From Sphingobium sp. DEHP117 (GTDB lineage Bacteria > Pseudomonadota > Alphaproteobacteria > Sphingomonadales > Sphingomonadaceae), in assembly GCF_030867385.1 (NCBI RefSeq), contig NZ_JAPFBJ010000001.1, positions 1,116,001 through 1,180,000 on the forward strand: a DNA stretch of 64,000 nucleotides, read 5' to 3'. The notes below the pieces were generated by a model, which saw nothing but the letters and a program-made list of their open reading frames with translations, did no database searches and was not told the DNA's origin. The position numbers and the translations under genes were made by a program. Of the stretch, positions 52,763 to 61,146 are shown piece after piece. Position 1 is the stretch's first letter. Every line of letters begins with the position of its first letter.

Positions 52763-53992
52763 TCATCGACGCTTCGCCTTGATGGGGATCACGTCAGCAC
52801 CCTTGCGGAGCTGATCGAGATAATCGCTCCACCATTGCGCCATTTCGACCCGCTCTTTCCAATGTGCGCCACGATGATAAGCGGCTCGCACCTTGTCATC
52901 ATCGGCATGCGCAAGCGCGCGTTCAATCGCATCCGGGTGCCACTTCCCGGATTCGTTCAACAGTGTGGAAGCCATCGCGCGGAAGCCGTGGGCAGTCATT
53001 TCGTCGCTGGCATACCCCAGCCGCCGCAGCCCGGCATTGATCGTGTTCTCGCTCATCGGCCGGGTACGTGTGCGGATTGAGGGAAACACATAGCCGGTCG
53101 GGCCACTTGCTTGCTGCACCTCCTTGAAAAGGTCCACGGCCTGCCGGGATAGCGGGACGACATGAGATTTGCGCATTTTCATCTTCTCGGCCGGGATCGT
53201 CCACAGCCCGGCATCCAGATCAATTTCGCTCCATTCTGCATGGCGCAGCTCGCCCGGCCGGACAAAAACATGCGGGGCAATCTGCATCGCTATCTTGGTA
53301 AGCCCCTGCCCTTCATAGCCATCTATGGCGCGCAAAAGCTCGCCCACGCTCTTGGCATCGGTAATGGCCCCATAATGCGTAACCTTGGGCGCTGTTAGTG
53401 CACCTCGCAGATCGCGCGTAGGATCAGACCCCAGTCGCGCAGTCGCCACAGCATAGCGAAAGACCATGCTGGCGAGTTGCAGGGTGCGCCGCGCGCTTTC
53501 CAGATTGCCCTTGCCCTCAATCTTGCGGACAGCCGCCAACACGTCCGCAGGCTCAATCTCAATGATCGGCAAACGACCTATGCCGGGTGCCAGCAGCGAT
53601 AACAGATATTCGCTCCGGGTAGCAGTAGCGGGCGACCAGCCCTTTTCACCATCCCGCTTGCGCTTGTTGCAATATTCCTTGGCGATGGCGGCGAATGTAT
53701 CCGCCGATTCCAGCCGTGACCGGGCCTTGGCCTTCTGCTTTTCACGCGAAGGGTCTTTACCCTCGGCAATCAAGGCCCGCGCCTCATCGCGCCGCTTGCG
53801 GGCGTCGCTCAGGCCGATCTCAGGATAAGACCCAATCGCCAGCAGCTTCTCGCGCCCATCTATCCTGTATTTGAGCCGCCAGAGCTTGCCACCTGCCGGG
53901 GTCACATAAAGGAACAAACCGCCACCGTCCGCCATTTTGGCTGGCTTCGCGGCTGGCTTGGCGTTTCTGATCGCAATATCCGAAAGCGGCAT
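52763..53992 (-). CDS. int: P4-family tyrosine recombinase (integrase)
   Basis: The start at MPLSDIAIRNAKP, the usual P4-integrase beginning, gives 409 residues; an upstream ATG at 54007 is possible. The N-terminal DUF4102-like domain (KMADGGGLFLYVTPAGGKLWRLKYRIDGREKLLAIGSYPEIGLSDARKRRDEARALI) precedes a SAM-like domain and the catalytic domain. That domain has Arg in RPGELRHAEW, HGFRAM (HxxR) and the nucleophile Tyr in VRAAYHRGAHWKER. It recombines the element at the 3' end of tRNA-Gly, which lies about 190 bp upstream of its start. Confidence 0.95.
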   Translation of the reverse strand: MPLSDIAIRNAKPAAKPAKMADGGGLFLYVTPAGGKLWRLKYRIDGREKLLAIGSYPEIGLSDARKRRDEARALIAEGKDPSREKQKAKARSRLESADTFAAIAKEYCNKRKRDGEKGWSPATATRSEYLLSLLAPGIGRLPIIEIEPADVLAAVRKIEGKGNLESARRTLQLASMVFRYAVATARLGSDPTRDLRGALTAPKVTHYGAITDAKSVGELLRAIDGYEGQGLTKIAMQIAPHVFVRPGELRHAEWSEIDLDAGLWTIPAEKMKMRKSHVVPLSRQAVDLFKEVQQASGPTGYVFPSIRTRTRPMSENTINAGLRRLGYASDEMTAHGFRAMASTLLNESGKWHPDAIERALAHADDDKVRAAYHRGAHWKERVEMAQWWSDYLDQLRKGADVIPIKAKRR

Positions 53993-54005
53993 TTCCTGTC
54001 TCCAC

Positions 54006-54068
54006 ATACCCCCATGCGTGGGGGTATCGAATTGACCGCTTTCAACATACCCCGAAATAATACCCCCA
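54006..54068. promoter_or_regulatory. Candidate integrase arm sites and int promoter region
   Basis: ATACCCCCA occurs at 54006-54014 and 54060-54068, its complement at 54019-54027, and a partial copy ATACCCC at 54047-54053. The cluster is just upstream of the integrase start and mirrors the two copies at the left end of the island. The 54006/54019 pair forms an inverted repeat that could also autoregulate int. Confidence 0.5.
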
Positions 54069-54168
54069 CAGCGGGGTGACTGCTCTTGAACGGGAATGAA
54101 CACAAGCGGCCTGTTATCCGCAGAAATAGAGCATTTCTCTGGCAAAGGCCAGACATATGCGAACGTCG

Positions 54169-54204
54169 ATGAACAGGAAATTGGAGCGGGTAGCGGGAAT
54201 CGAA
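54169..54204. repeat. Island attachment site, tRNA-Gly side
   Basis: The 36-bp repeat spans the last 20 or so bases of tRNA-Gly and 13 bp beyond its CCA end. It has one extra G relative to the cysH-side copy, which keeps the tRNA acceptor stem intact. Confidence 0.87.
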
Positions 54205-54255
54205 CCCGCCTAGCTAGCTTGGAAGGCTAGAGCATTACCACTATGCTATACCCGC
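54182..54255 (-). tRNA. tRNA-Gly (anticodon TCC)
   Basis: The minus strand folds into a tRNA with acceptor GCGGGTA/TACCCGC (54255-54249 with 54192-54186), anticodon stem CTAGC/GCTAG with loop CTTCCAA (anticodon TCC) and T-arm GCGGG-TTCGATT-CCCGC. CCA is encoded. It is the integration target of the adjacent island and remains complete. Confidence 0.95.
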
Positions 54256-54406
54256 TCATCGGCTGGGCCGCCCTTGCCACGGCCGGGACGGGTTCGTCAA
54301 CATCGGATACGGCGATTGCTCTCAAGATTGACGGAAAATGCTGGTCGCGTTTGCGGATGATCGATTGCGCTTTACGCTCTTCCCCCGCTTCGCCTATCGT
54401 GCCGCG

Positions 54407-55534
54407 ATGAATGGTCCGTTAGCGCAGCAGTTCGATGTGTTCGCCCACTTGGTGGCGACCGGCAACATCGCTGCTTGCTCCGATGCGCTGGATCTTCCTG
54501 CCGCCACTGTGATCGAGACGATGAACGCGCTGGAGGACCTGGTCGGCTTCCAGATCTTCAGCGTGGAGGAAGGCGGGGTCGAGCTGACGGATGCGGGCCG
54601 CAAGGTCGTCGCTGCACTGGGCACCGTCGAGCTGGATGGCTCGGGAGACTGGACCGAGGCCCTGATAGTGCCGCGCGAGGTGGACGCCGCCGCCCCGGCG
54701 CTCGATCCGGAGCCGAGAGAGGTACCGCCCACCCGGGTGCCGGAGATCGAAACGGTGGCATATGAACAGCTGGACGAGGAGGCGCCGGTTAGCCCAAAGC
54801 ATTTCCGGCCGCATCGTCCGCTTTCGATAGCGCCGCTGGAGGATGAGCCGGATGCTCCGCCCAGGAACGACCAGCAGGAGCGGCGCGCGCCGCCTGCCTC
54901 CCCTGCACCGCAAACTTCGATGCAGACGATCACCCTCGCCTCTCACCCGGCGATCTTCAGCCATTTCCAGGAGGCGTTGCTCGCGTTCGAGGAGGCGAGC
55001 CCGGACATCGGCATTACGCTGATGCTGGAGAGCATCGACGAGGATCAGGCGGCGCGGCTGTTTTACGAGGGCACGGCGGACATCGCTTATTATTACGCGC
55101 TGGCGGAGGGGCGGAGCTTCCCGAGCCGCTATGCCTGGAGCGAGCGCATCTCGATCTTTGTGAGCGCGGATCATCCGCTGGCGGCCGAGGAGGCGCTGGG
55201 CGCGCGGGAGATCGCGGCGCTGCCTTATGCGGCGCTGGGGCATGGCAACCTCTCCCGCATGCTGGCCGAGGAGGCACTGAGGGACAGCGGGCTTGCCCTG
55301 CCCGCTCCGGAGCTGGAGACGGACGACCTCTACGCCATCATGAAGCACCTCAAGGAGGGCACGGCGTGCTTCCCCGCCTTCGGGCCGATGGCGCGGGACT
55401 TCGGGAAGATGCGGGGGATCGCCAGGCTGGCCTATGCCTCCGGGCTACCGCAGATTCAGGTGCGGCAGGCGATCCGCCCGGCACTGGCGCAGGACCCGGC
55501 GGTGCAGGCGCTGGCGGAGTTTCTGTTCCGCTGA
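54407..55534 (+). CDS. LysR-like transcriptional regulator with extended linker
   Basis: A 375-residue protein. Residues 1-70 look like an LysR HTH (FDVFAHLVATGNIAACSDALDLPAATVIETMNALEDLVGFQIF). About 76-171 is a Pro/Glu/Ala-rich, probably disordered linker, and about 173-375 is a periplasmic-binding-type effector domain (ITLASHPAIFSHFQEALLAFEEASPDIGITLML, then ISIFVSADHPLA). Usual LysR proteins are about 300 residues with a short helix linker. The neighbouring TonB receptor gene may be a target; no effector can be inferred. Confidence 0.8.
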   Translation: MNGPLAQQFDVFAHLVATGNIAACSDALDLPAATVIETMNALEDLVGFQIFSVEEGGVELTDAGRKVVAALGTVELDGSGDWTEALIVPREVDAAAPALDPEPREVPPTRVPEIETVAYEQLDEEAPVSPKHFRPHRPLSIAPLEDEPDAPPRNDQQERRAPPASPAPQTSMQTITLASHPAIFSHFQEALLAFEEASPDIGITLMLESIDEDQAARLFYEGTADIAYYYALAEGRSFPSRYAWSERISIFVSADHPLAAEEALGAREIAALPYAALGHGNLSRMLAEEALRDSGLALPAPELETDDLYAIMKHLKEGTACFPAFGPMARDFGKMRGIARLAYASGLPQIQVRQAIRPALAQDPAVQALAEFLFR

Positions 55535-55556
55535 ATTAAGCAGTTTTCCATGGCAT

Positions 55557-55570
55557 TTTCCACGTGGAAA
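55557..55570. promoter_or_regulatory. 14-bp perfect palindrome upstream of the TonB receptor
   Basis: TTTCCACGTGGAAA is symmetric without spacer and lies between the LysR-like gene and the receptor gene, 100 bp before the first possible receptor start. It could be an operator for the regulator encoded just upstream or for another dimeric repressor. Confidence 0.4.
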
Positions 55571-55590
55571 GCGGTTCCGCATTTTGCAAT

Positions 55591-55605
55591 TGATATGTTA
55601 TATCA
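55591..55605. promoter_or_regulatory. Zur-box-like palindrome upstream of the TonB receptor
   Basis: TGATAT-GTT-ATATCA has perfect 6-bp arms in an AT-rich stretch, otherwise rare here. It resembles the AT-rich dyads bound by Fur-family repressors, including Zur, whose sites often contain GTTATA. The downstream receptor has ZnuD-like features, so zinc control is plausible but inferred. Confidence 0.45.
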
Positions 55606-55669
55606 TTCACGGTAGAGCGCAAGCGTCGAACGCACACCCCCTGCTGACCCCCCTGCCGGAGCCTGCCCT

Positions 55670-55759
55670 GTGACCAAACCCTCCCGCCGCCTCTACCCTG
55701 TGACCAAACCCTCCCGCCGTCTTCGCCCCGTGACTATAGCCGCCCGCCGCCCCTCCCCA
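55670..55759 (+). repeat. Three tandem 30-bp units, each starting with GTG
   Basis: Units begin at 55670, 55700 and 55730, all in frame. The first two share GTGACCAAACCCTCCCGCCG and the third is diverged (GTGACTATAGCCGCCCGCCG). They encode TKPSRRLYPV, TKPSRRLRPV and TIAARRPSPV. Each GTG could serve as a start codon for the receptor. Confidence 0.8.
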
Positions 55760-57856
55760 GTTCTCCTCGCTTCGGCTGCCGCGATCCTCTTTGCACCGGC
55801 TGCGGCCCATGCGCAGACGCAGAGCCGGGCAGGCGACCCGAGCTATCATGACCGTGCGCCGCAGGACATCGTGGTAACCGCCCTCGTCAACCGCAGCCTT
55901 GGCGACACGCTGGGCGGCGTCTCGGTCGTCTCCGGCGAAACGCTCGCCCGCGAATTGCGCGGCACGATCGGCGAGACGCTGTCCCGCCAACCGGGCGTTT
56001 CCGCCACCAGCTTTGGCCCCAGCGCCTCGCGCCCCGTGCTGCGCGGCCTTCAGGGCGAGCGCGTGCGCGTGTTGACCGACGGCATCGGCAGCTTCGACGT
56101 TTCCAACACTTCCGTGGACCATGCCGTTGCGATCAACCCGCTAACCGCACAGCGGATCGAGGTGGTGCGCGGCCCTGCCGCCCTGCTCTATGGATCAAGC
56201 GCGATCGGCGGCGTAGTGAACGTCGTCGATGCACGCATTCCGCACAAGATCCCCGACGAAGCCGTCCATATCGAAGGCATCGGTACTTATGGCAGCGCGG
56301 CAGACGAGCGCACGCTTTCGGGCAAGGCGGAAGCGCCGCTGGGGGGAGGCTTTGTCGCGCATGTTGACGGCAGCTGGAGCAAGAGCGGTAACTTAAGCAC
56401 CGGCGGCTTTATCCTCACCCCGGCTTTGCGCGCCGAAGCCATTGCGAGCGGCGACCCGGACATCGCAGAGCTCGCGACAGTGAAGGGCAAGCTGCCCAAC
56501 AGCGCGGCGGAAAGCTGGGAGGTGGCGGGCGCGCTCGCCTACATCGGCGAGGGCGGCGACATCGGCTTTTCCGTCAACCATATCGACAACAGATATGGCG
56601 TGCCGATCCGCTATGCGCTGGTGCCCGGCGAGGAAGCCGAGGCGGTGAGCATCCACATGAAACAGGACCGCGCCGACCTGCGCGCCGAACTGCACGCCAA
56701 TGGCGCGATTGTGGACCGCATCCGCCTGCGCGCGGGCTATGCCGACTATAGACATGCCGAGATCGAGGAAGACGGGACTGTCGGCACGCGCTTCTTCGCC
56801 AAGGGCATGGAAGGGCGCGCGGAACTGGTGCAAACGAAACGCGGCGGCTGGGATGGCGTGAGCGGCTTTCAGATCCTCAACCGGGATTTCCACGTGATCG
56901 GCGACGAGAAATTCCTGCCCAAGAACAGCACGACGCAGTTCGGCCTGTTCACCCTGCAATCGCTGGACATGGGCAAGCTGCGCGTCGAGGGCGGCGCGCG
57001 CTATGAACATGCGCGGGTGAGCGCGGCGGAGGATGCGGACCTGGGCGTGCTGGCGCAGGGGCGCAGCTTTGATGCGCTGTCTTTCTCGGCAGGGGCGAGC
57101 GTGGAGGCGGTGCCGGGCTGGCGGCTGGGGGTGAGCGCAGTGCGCAGCGAGCGCGCCCCGGCGGCAGAGGAGCTGTTCGCGCGCGGGCCGCATGCGGGCA
57201 CGCAGACGTTCGAGCTGGGCGATCCCGGCTTCGGTAAGGAAAAGAGCTGGGGCGTGGAAGGCAGCTTGCGCGGCGCGGGCGCGGGCTATGCGGTTTCGCT
57301 CAACGCCTATCACAACTGGTTTGACGGCTATATTTACGACTCCGTGGCGGACGACACCGTGTGCCTCGCCGCAACTGGCCTCTCCGCCATCGAGTTTCCC
57401 TGCTTTGCCTTTAGCCAGGCCGATGCGCGAACCTATGGGTTCGAGGCGGAGGCGAGCGTGACGGCGGCGCGCTGGGGCGAGACGGCGCTGACGCTCGACG
57501 GTTCGGCGGATTATGTGCGCGCGACGATCAAAGGCGCAGGCCCTGCCCCGCGCATCCCGCCGCTGCGCGTGATGGGCGGCGCGGAGCTGGGCGATGAGGC
57601 ATGGACGGTGCGCGCCGAGGCGGAACACAGCTTTGCGCAGAAGCGGGTCAACGCGCGCGAGACTGAGACCGGCGCGTTCACGCTGGTCAATGCGTCGGTC
57701 AGCTGGCGGCCGATCCCGGATAACCGCGCGACCAGTATTACGCTATCGGCCAATAATATCTTCGACGTGACCGCGCGGCGGCACGCGAGCTATTTGAAAG
57801 ACTATGCGCCGCTCGCCGGGCGGGATGTGAGGGTGACGGCGCGGTTGGGATTCTAG
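55670..57856 (+). CDS. ZnuD-like TonB-dependent outer-membrane receptor
   Basis: Up to 728 residues, fewer if translation starts at 55700 or 55730; the last start gives the most normal signal peptide (LLASAAAILFAPAAAHAQ). A TonB-box-like IVVTALVNR, a plug domain (GVSATSFGPSASRPVLRGLQGERVRVLTDGIGSFDVS, then VEVVRGPAALLYGSSAIGGVVNVVD) and a beta barrel ending in RVTARLGF are visible. The ending HASYLKDYAPLAGRDVRV resembles zinc receptors of the ZnuD type. It should import a metal or metallophore using TonB energy. Substrate assignment is tentative. Confidence 0.85.
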   Translation: MTKPSRRLYPVTKPSRRLRPVTIAARRPSPVLLASAAAILFAPAAAHAQTQSRAGDPSYHDRAPQDIVVTALVNRSLGDTLGGVSVVSGETLARELRGTIGETLSRQPGVSATSFGPSASRPVLRGLQGERVRVLTDGIGSFDVSNTSVDHAVAINPLTAQRIEVVRGPAALLYGSSAIGGVVNVVDARIPHKIPDEAVHIEGIGTYGSAADERTLSGKAEAPLGGGFVAHVDGSWSKSGNLSTGGFILTPALRAEAIASGDPDIAELATVKGKLPNSAAESWEVAGALAYIGEGGDIGFSVNHIDNRYGVPIRYALVPGEEAEAVSIHMKQDRADLRAELHANGAIVDRIRLRAGYADYRHAEIEEDGTVGTRFFAKGMEGRAELVQTKRGGWDGVSGFQILNRDFHVIGDEKFLPKNSTTQFGLFTLQSLDMGKLRVEGGARYEHARVSAAEDADLGVLAQGRSFDALSFSAGASVEAVPGWRLGVSAVRSERAPAAEELFARGPHAGTQTFELGDPGFGKEKSWGVEGSLRGAGAGYAVSLNAYHNWFDGYIYDSVADDTVCLAATGLSAIEFPCFAFSQADARTYGFEAEASVTAARWGETALTLDGSADYVRATIKGAGPAPRIPPLRVMGGAELGDEAWTVRAEAEHSFAQKRVNARETETGAFTLVNASVSWRPIPDNRATSITLSANNIFDVTARRHASYLKDYAPLAGRDVRVTARLGF

Positions 57857-58218
57857 GGCTGCTGCCGCTTTGCCCGACGCACCATCGCCCGCAAAATCTG
57901 GCCCCTGCTCTTCGGCTTATGCGGCTCGATGTCCAGAAGTCGATGTCCGGCCAGGGTCATGACGACCTGCTCGGCGCGCATATAACCTTCGGACCATTTT
58001 TCATCATGGTGCCGGGAGAGGGATTTTATCTCCTCTTCCAGCGCCTTGACTATATTCGCGTGCACACGGTCCGCCACCCATTTGGCAGATCCCCGACGAT
58101 GCGTTGCGAAATGGCCCGCGATCTTTTCGATATGTTCAGCGGTGACGGGCGGTCCCAGATCCATCGCGAGATTATTTGCCGCGATCCGATCCACGCTCCA
58201 GATATCCGAATCGCTCAT
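57853..58218 (-). CDS. Hypothetical helical protein
   Basis: An ATG at 58218, 6 bp after GGAGGG, gives 121 residues. The protein is rich in charged helices (AEHIEKIAGHFATHRRGSAKWVADRVHANIVKALEEEI) with a basic C-terminus, no signal peptide and no recognised family. Its stop codon overlaps that of the convergent TonB receptor gene within a CTAG. Confidence 0.7.
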   Translation of the reverse strand: MSDSDIWSVDRIAANNLAMDLGPPVTAEHIEKIAGHFATHRRGSAKWVADRVHANIVKALEEEIKSLSRHHDEKWSEGYMRAEQVVMTLAGHRLLDIEPHKPKSRGQILRAMVRRAKRQQP

Positions 58219-58273
58219 GCCCATCCCTCCGGGCGGAAGAGTAGGGCCGCGCCCGCTTATTTTACAAACATAA

Positions 58274-59908
58274 TCAAGGCGCCAGCACGGTATCTTCTGC
58301 CTTGGGCAGCATCTCCGGATAGTCCAGCGTGTAGTGCAGGCCCCGGCTTTCGTGCCGTTTCAGCGCCGAGCGGATGATGAGGCGGGCGACGTCGACGAGG
58401 TTGCGCAGTTCGATCAGGTCTGGCGTCACGCGGAAATTGCCGTAATATTCGTCCACCTCCGAGGCCAGCAGGTCTATACGGTGCTTGGCGCGCTCCAGCC
58501 GCTTGGTGGTGCGCACGATGCCGACATAGTCCCACATGAAGCGGCGGATTTCCTTCCAGTTGTGCTGGACGATCACTTCCTCGTCGCTGTCCGTCACGCG
58601 GCTTTCGTCCCACGGTTTAATCGCGGGGGGCGCGGGCAGCTCGTCCCAGTGCGCGCGGATATGTCTGGCCGCCGCCTCGCCGAACACGAAGCATTCGAGC
58701 AGGCTGTTGGACGCGAGGCGATTGGCGCCGTGCAGGCCGCTTTCGCTCACCTCGCCTGCTGCATAGAGGCCGGGCAGGTCTGTGCGCCCATCGAGGTCTA
58801 TGATCACGCCGCCGCAGGTATAATGCTGGGCGGGGACGACCGGGATCGGCTCTTTCGTGATGTCGATGTCAAGATCCAGCAGGCGCGCATAGATCGTGGG
58901 GAAATGCTCCTTCACGAAGGCTTCGCCCTTGTGGCTGATATCGAGGTGGACATAATCGAGGCCGAGGCGCTTGATCTCGTGGTCGATGGCGCGGGCCACC
59001 ACATCGCGCGGGGCGAGTTCGCCGCGCTTGTCGTGCCGGTCCATGAAGCGCTTGCCGCCATTGGGCGCGCCGGGGGGCAGCTTCAGCAAGCCGCCCTCAC
59101 CGCGCACGGCCTCGGTGATGAGGAAGTTCTTGACCTCCAAGTTATAGAGGCAGGTGGGGTGGAACTGGTTCATCTCCATGTTGGAGACGCGGCAGCCCGC
59201 GCGCCATGCCATCGCGATACCATCGCCGGTCGCGCCGCGCGGGGCGGTGGAAAAGAGATAGGCGCGCCCTGCCCCGCCGGTGGCCAGGATGGTGGCGCGG
59301 CCGATGAAGGCGTCGACATGCTTGGTCTTGCGGTTGAAGGCGTAGACTCCCCAGACATGCCCATCGCCCGAGTAACGCTCGGCATGGCGGGAGGTGATGA
59401 GGTCCACCGCCACCATGTCTGGCATCAGGGTGATGTTGGGATTGGCCTCAGCCGCTTTCACCAGCGCCTGCTGCACGGCGGCGCCGGTGGCATCGTCGAC
59501 ATGGACGATGCGGCGGTGGGAATGGCCGCCCTCGCGTGTGAGGTGCCAGCGCTCGCCGAAGGCCGCGCCGCCCCTGTCTTCACTGGCGTTACCTTCGCTG
59601 GCGTTGAAGGGCACGCCGAGCGCGGCGAGGCGCTCTATCGCGGCGGGGGCTTCGGACACGACGAACTCGACCGTGGCGCGGTCATTCAGCCCTCCGCCCG
59701 CGATCATCGTATCCTCGACATGGCTTTCGAAGCTGTCACCCGCATCGAGCACCGCCGCGATGCCGCCCTGCGCCCAGTTGGTCGACCCGCCATCCAATGC
59801 GCCCTTGGCGAGCACCAGCACGCGCTTGTCCTGCGCGAGGTTGATCGCGGCGGTCAGCCCGGCAGCGCCCGAGCCGATGATGATGACGTCATAGGGACGG
59901 ATGGTCAT
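58274..59908 (-). CDS. nadB: L-aspartate oxidase
   Basis: The 544 residues have the FAD dinucleotide fold (DVIIIGSGAAGLTAAINLA), GGSTNWAQGGIAAV, the active-site stretch EMNQFHPTCLYN, THTCGGV-type QHYTCGGVIIDLDGRT and a C-terminal helical domain. NadB oxidises aspartate to iminoaspartate, the first step of de novo NAD synthesis. NadA and NadC genes are not in the window. Confidence 0.95.
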   Translation of the reverse strand: MTIRPYDVIIIGSGAAGLTAAINLAQDKRVLVLAKGALDGGSTNWAQGGIAAVLDAGDSFESHVEDTMIAGGGLNDRATVEFVVSEAPAAIERLAALGVPFNASEGNASEDRGGAAFGERWHLTREGGHSHRRIVHVDDATGAAVQQALVKAAEANPNITLMPDMVAVDLITSRHAERYSGDGHVWGVYAFNRKTKHVDAFIGRATILATGGAGRAYLFSTAPRGATGDGIAMAWRAGCRVSNMEMNQFHPTCLYNLEVKNFLITEAVRGEGGLLKLPPGAPNGGKRFMDRHDKRGELAPRDVVARAIDHEIKRLGLDYVHLDISHKGEAFVKEHFPTIYARLLDLDIDITKEPIPVVPAQHYTCGGVIIDLDGRTDLPGLYAAGEVSESGLHGANRLASNSLLECFVFGEAAARHIRAHWDELPAPPAIKPWDESRVTDSDEEVIVQHNWKEIRRFMWDYVGIVRTTKRLERAKHRIDLLASEVDEYYGNFRVTPDLIELRNLVDVARLIIRSALKRHESRGLHYTLDYPEMLPKAEDTVLAP

Positions 59909-59928
59909 GACCGCTTACCGTCTCGTGC

Positions 59929-60864
59929 TCAAGCCGCATCGGCCGTGAGGTTCAGGAACACGTCCTCCAGATCCGGCTCACGCGTGGCGACGTCGGCTAT
60001 GCCGAAGCCGGAGGCCTGCACGGCGTCGAGCACCTGGCCCGCATTGGCGCGGTCCTTGCGGTAGCTGATGCTCAGCACCCGATCGCCGGTTTTCTCGACC
60101 TTGTCGAAGCTCGGGTGCGCGGGGAGCGTGGCGATGTCCCGGTCTACCGTCACCATCACGATCTTTTCCTGCGCCATGTCCACCAGCTCGCGCGTCGGCT
60201 TGTCGGCGATCAGGCGGCCATGATTGATGATGGCGATGCGGTCGCACAGCTGCTCGGCCTCTTCGAGATAGTGCGTGGTGAGCACGATGGTGACGCCCTG
60301 CGCGTTCAACTCACGCACATAGTCCCACAATTGCTGGCGCAGCATGATGTCCACCCCCGCCGTCGGTTCATCGAGCACGAGGATAGGCGGGGAATGCACC
60401 ATCGCCTTCGCCACCATCAGGCGCCGCTTCATGCCGCCCGAGAGGGTGCGGGCATAGGCATGCGCCTTGTCTTCCAGATGCACGGCGCGCAGCAGCTCCA
60501 TCGAGATGCGCTCGGATTTGGGCACGCCATAGAAGCCCGCCTGATTTTCGAGTGTCTCGAACGGGGTGAAGAACGGATCGAACAGGATTTCCTGATTGAC
60601 GATACCGATGCTGTTCTTGGAATTGCGGGGGTTCGCATCGATGTCGAAGCCCCAGACGCGGGCGCTGCCCGATGTTTTCGTCACCAGCCCGGCGAGGATG
60701 TTGATGAGCGTCGATTTGCCCGCGCCGTTGGGGCCAAGCAGGCCGAAAATGCGGCCGCGCGGGATGTTGAGGCTCACGTCGTCGAGCGCCTTCTTGCCGC
60801 CCGCATAGACCTTGGTCAGCTGCGCGATCTCTATGGCGTTCTGCGCGGAATTAATGTCTGTCAT
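59929..60864 (-). CDS. ABC transporter ATP-binding protein
   Basis: A 311-residue ABC ATPase of the ABC-2/drug-exporter type: Walker A LLGPNGAGKSTLINIL, signature LSGGMKRRLMVAKAM, Walker B ILVLDEPTAGVD, H-loop LTTHYLEEAEQL, and an added C-terminal regulatory segment of about 80 residues. The partner permease is not next to it: nadB lies downstream and a divergent gene upstream. Confidence 0.9.
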   Translation of the reverse strand: MTDINSAQNAIEIAQLTKVYAGGKKALDDVSLNIPRGRIFGLLGPNGAGKSTLINILAGLVTKTSGSARVWGFDIDANPRNSKNSIGIVNQEILFDPFFTPFETLENQAGFYGVPKSERISMELLRAVHLEDKAHAYARTLSGGMKRRLMVAKAMVHSPPILVLDEPTAGVDIMLRQQLWDYVRELNAQGVTIVLTTHYLEEAEQLCDRIAIINHGRLIADKPTRELVDMAQEKIVMVTVDRDIATLPAHPSFDKVEKTGDRVLSISYRKDRANAGQVLDAVQASGFGIADVATREPDLEDVFLNLTADAA

Positions 60865-60943
60865 CCCCGCGTCATAGCGACGATTGCGGCGTGCGCAAAC
60901 GGCATATTGAACCGATTACCCGCCGATGCTAAGGCGCGGGTCC

Positions 60944-61144
60944 ATGAGCAGCCAGCCCGACCCCTACCGCCCGGAAACCATCCGCACCGACAAGCGCCGC
61001 ATCGCCTGCGACGGATCGGGCGATATTCCCGCCGCGCTCGGCCATCCGCGCGTGTGGCTGGAAATCGACGAGAGCGGCGCGGCGGAATGCGGCTATTGCG
61101 ACCGGCGGTTTGTGCTGATCGGCGGGCCGGCCGACACGCATTAG
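60944..61144 (+). CDS. Zinc-finger domain protein (NDUFS6/zf-CHCC type)
   Basis: A 66-residue protein with RIACDGSGDIPAALGHPRVWLEI followed by AAECGYCDRRFVL, the C...H...CxxC pattern of the small family related to the NDUFS6 subunit of complex I. Alphaproteobacterial forms are thought to help complex I assembly. The start is the ATG at 60944, which diverges from the ABC ATPase gene. Confidence 0.85.
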   Translation: MSSQPDPYRPETIRTDKRRIACDGSGDIPAALGHPRVWLEIDESGAAECGYCDRRFVLIGGPADTH

Positions 61145-61146
61145 GA

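Larger units (their letters stand above)
42286..54204. mobile_element. tRNA-Gly-integrated island with replication module (satellite-like)
   Basis: The element is bounded by direct repeats of about 35 bp, one overlapping the 3' end of tRNA-Gly(TCC) and one 33 bp after cysH. From right to left on the minus strand it encodes: a P4-type integrase, an acidic cargo gene now broken by IS21, a 728-residue orphan, an AlpA-like protein, three small proteins, a primase, a RepA-like ATPase, an HTH regulator, an HGG-motif protein and a membrane protein. No capsid, tail, portal, terminase or conjugation gene is visible. The gene set resembles a phage satellite or a replicating integrative element. Confidence 0.85.

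Noticed and set aside
42286..54204. Complete prophage
   Set aside because: No capsid, portal, terminase, tail or lysis gene could be recognised; only integration, replication and cargo genes are present.
55670..55759. Possible CRISPR-like array
   Set aside because: The three 30-bp units abut with no spacers and are in frame with the receptor gene; they are a coding tandem repeat.
58334..60064. 576-codon plus-strand frame opposite nadB
   Set aside because: NadB motifs on the minus strand are unambiguous; this frame is a high-GC shadow.
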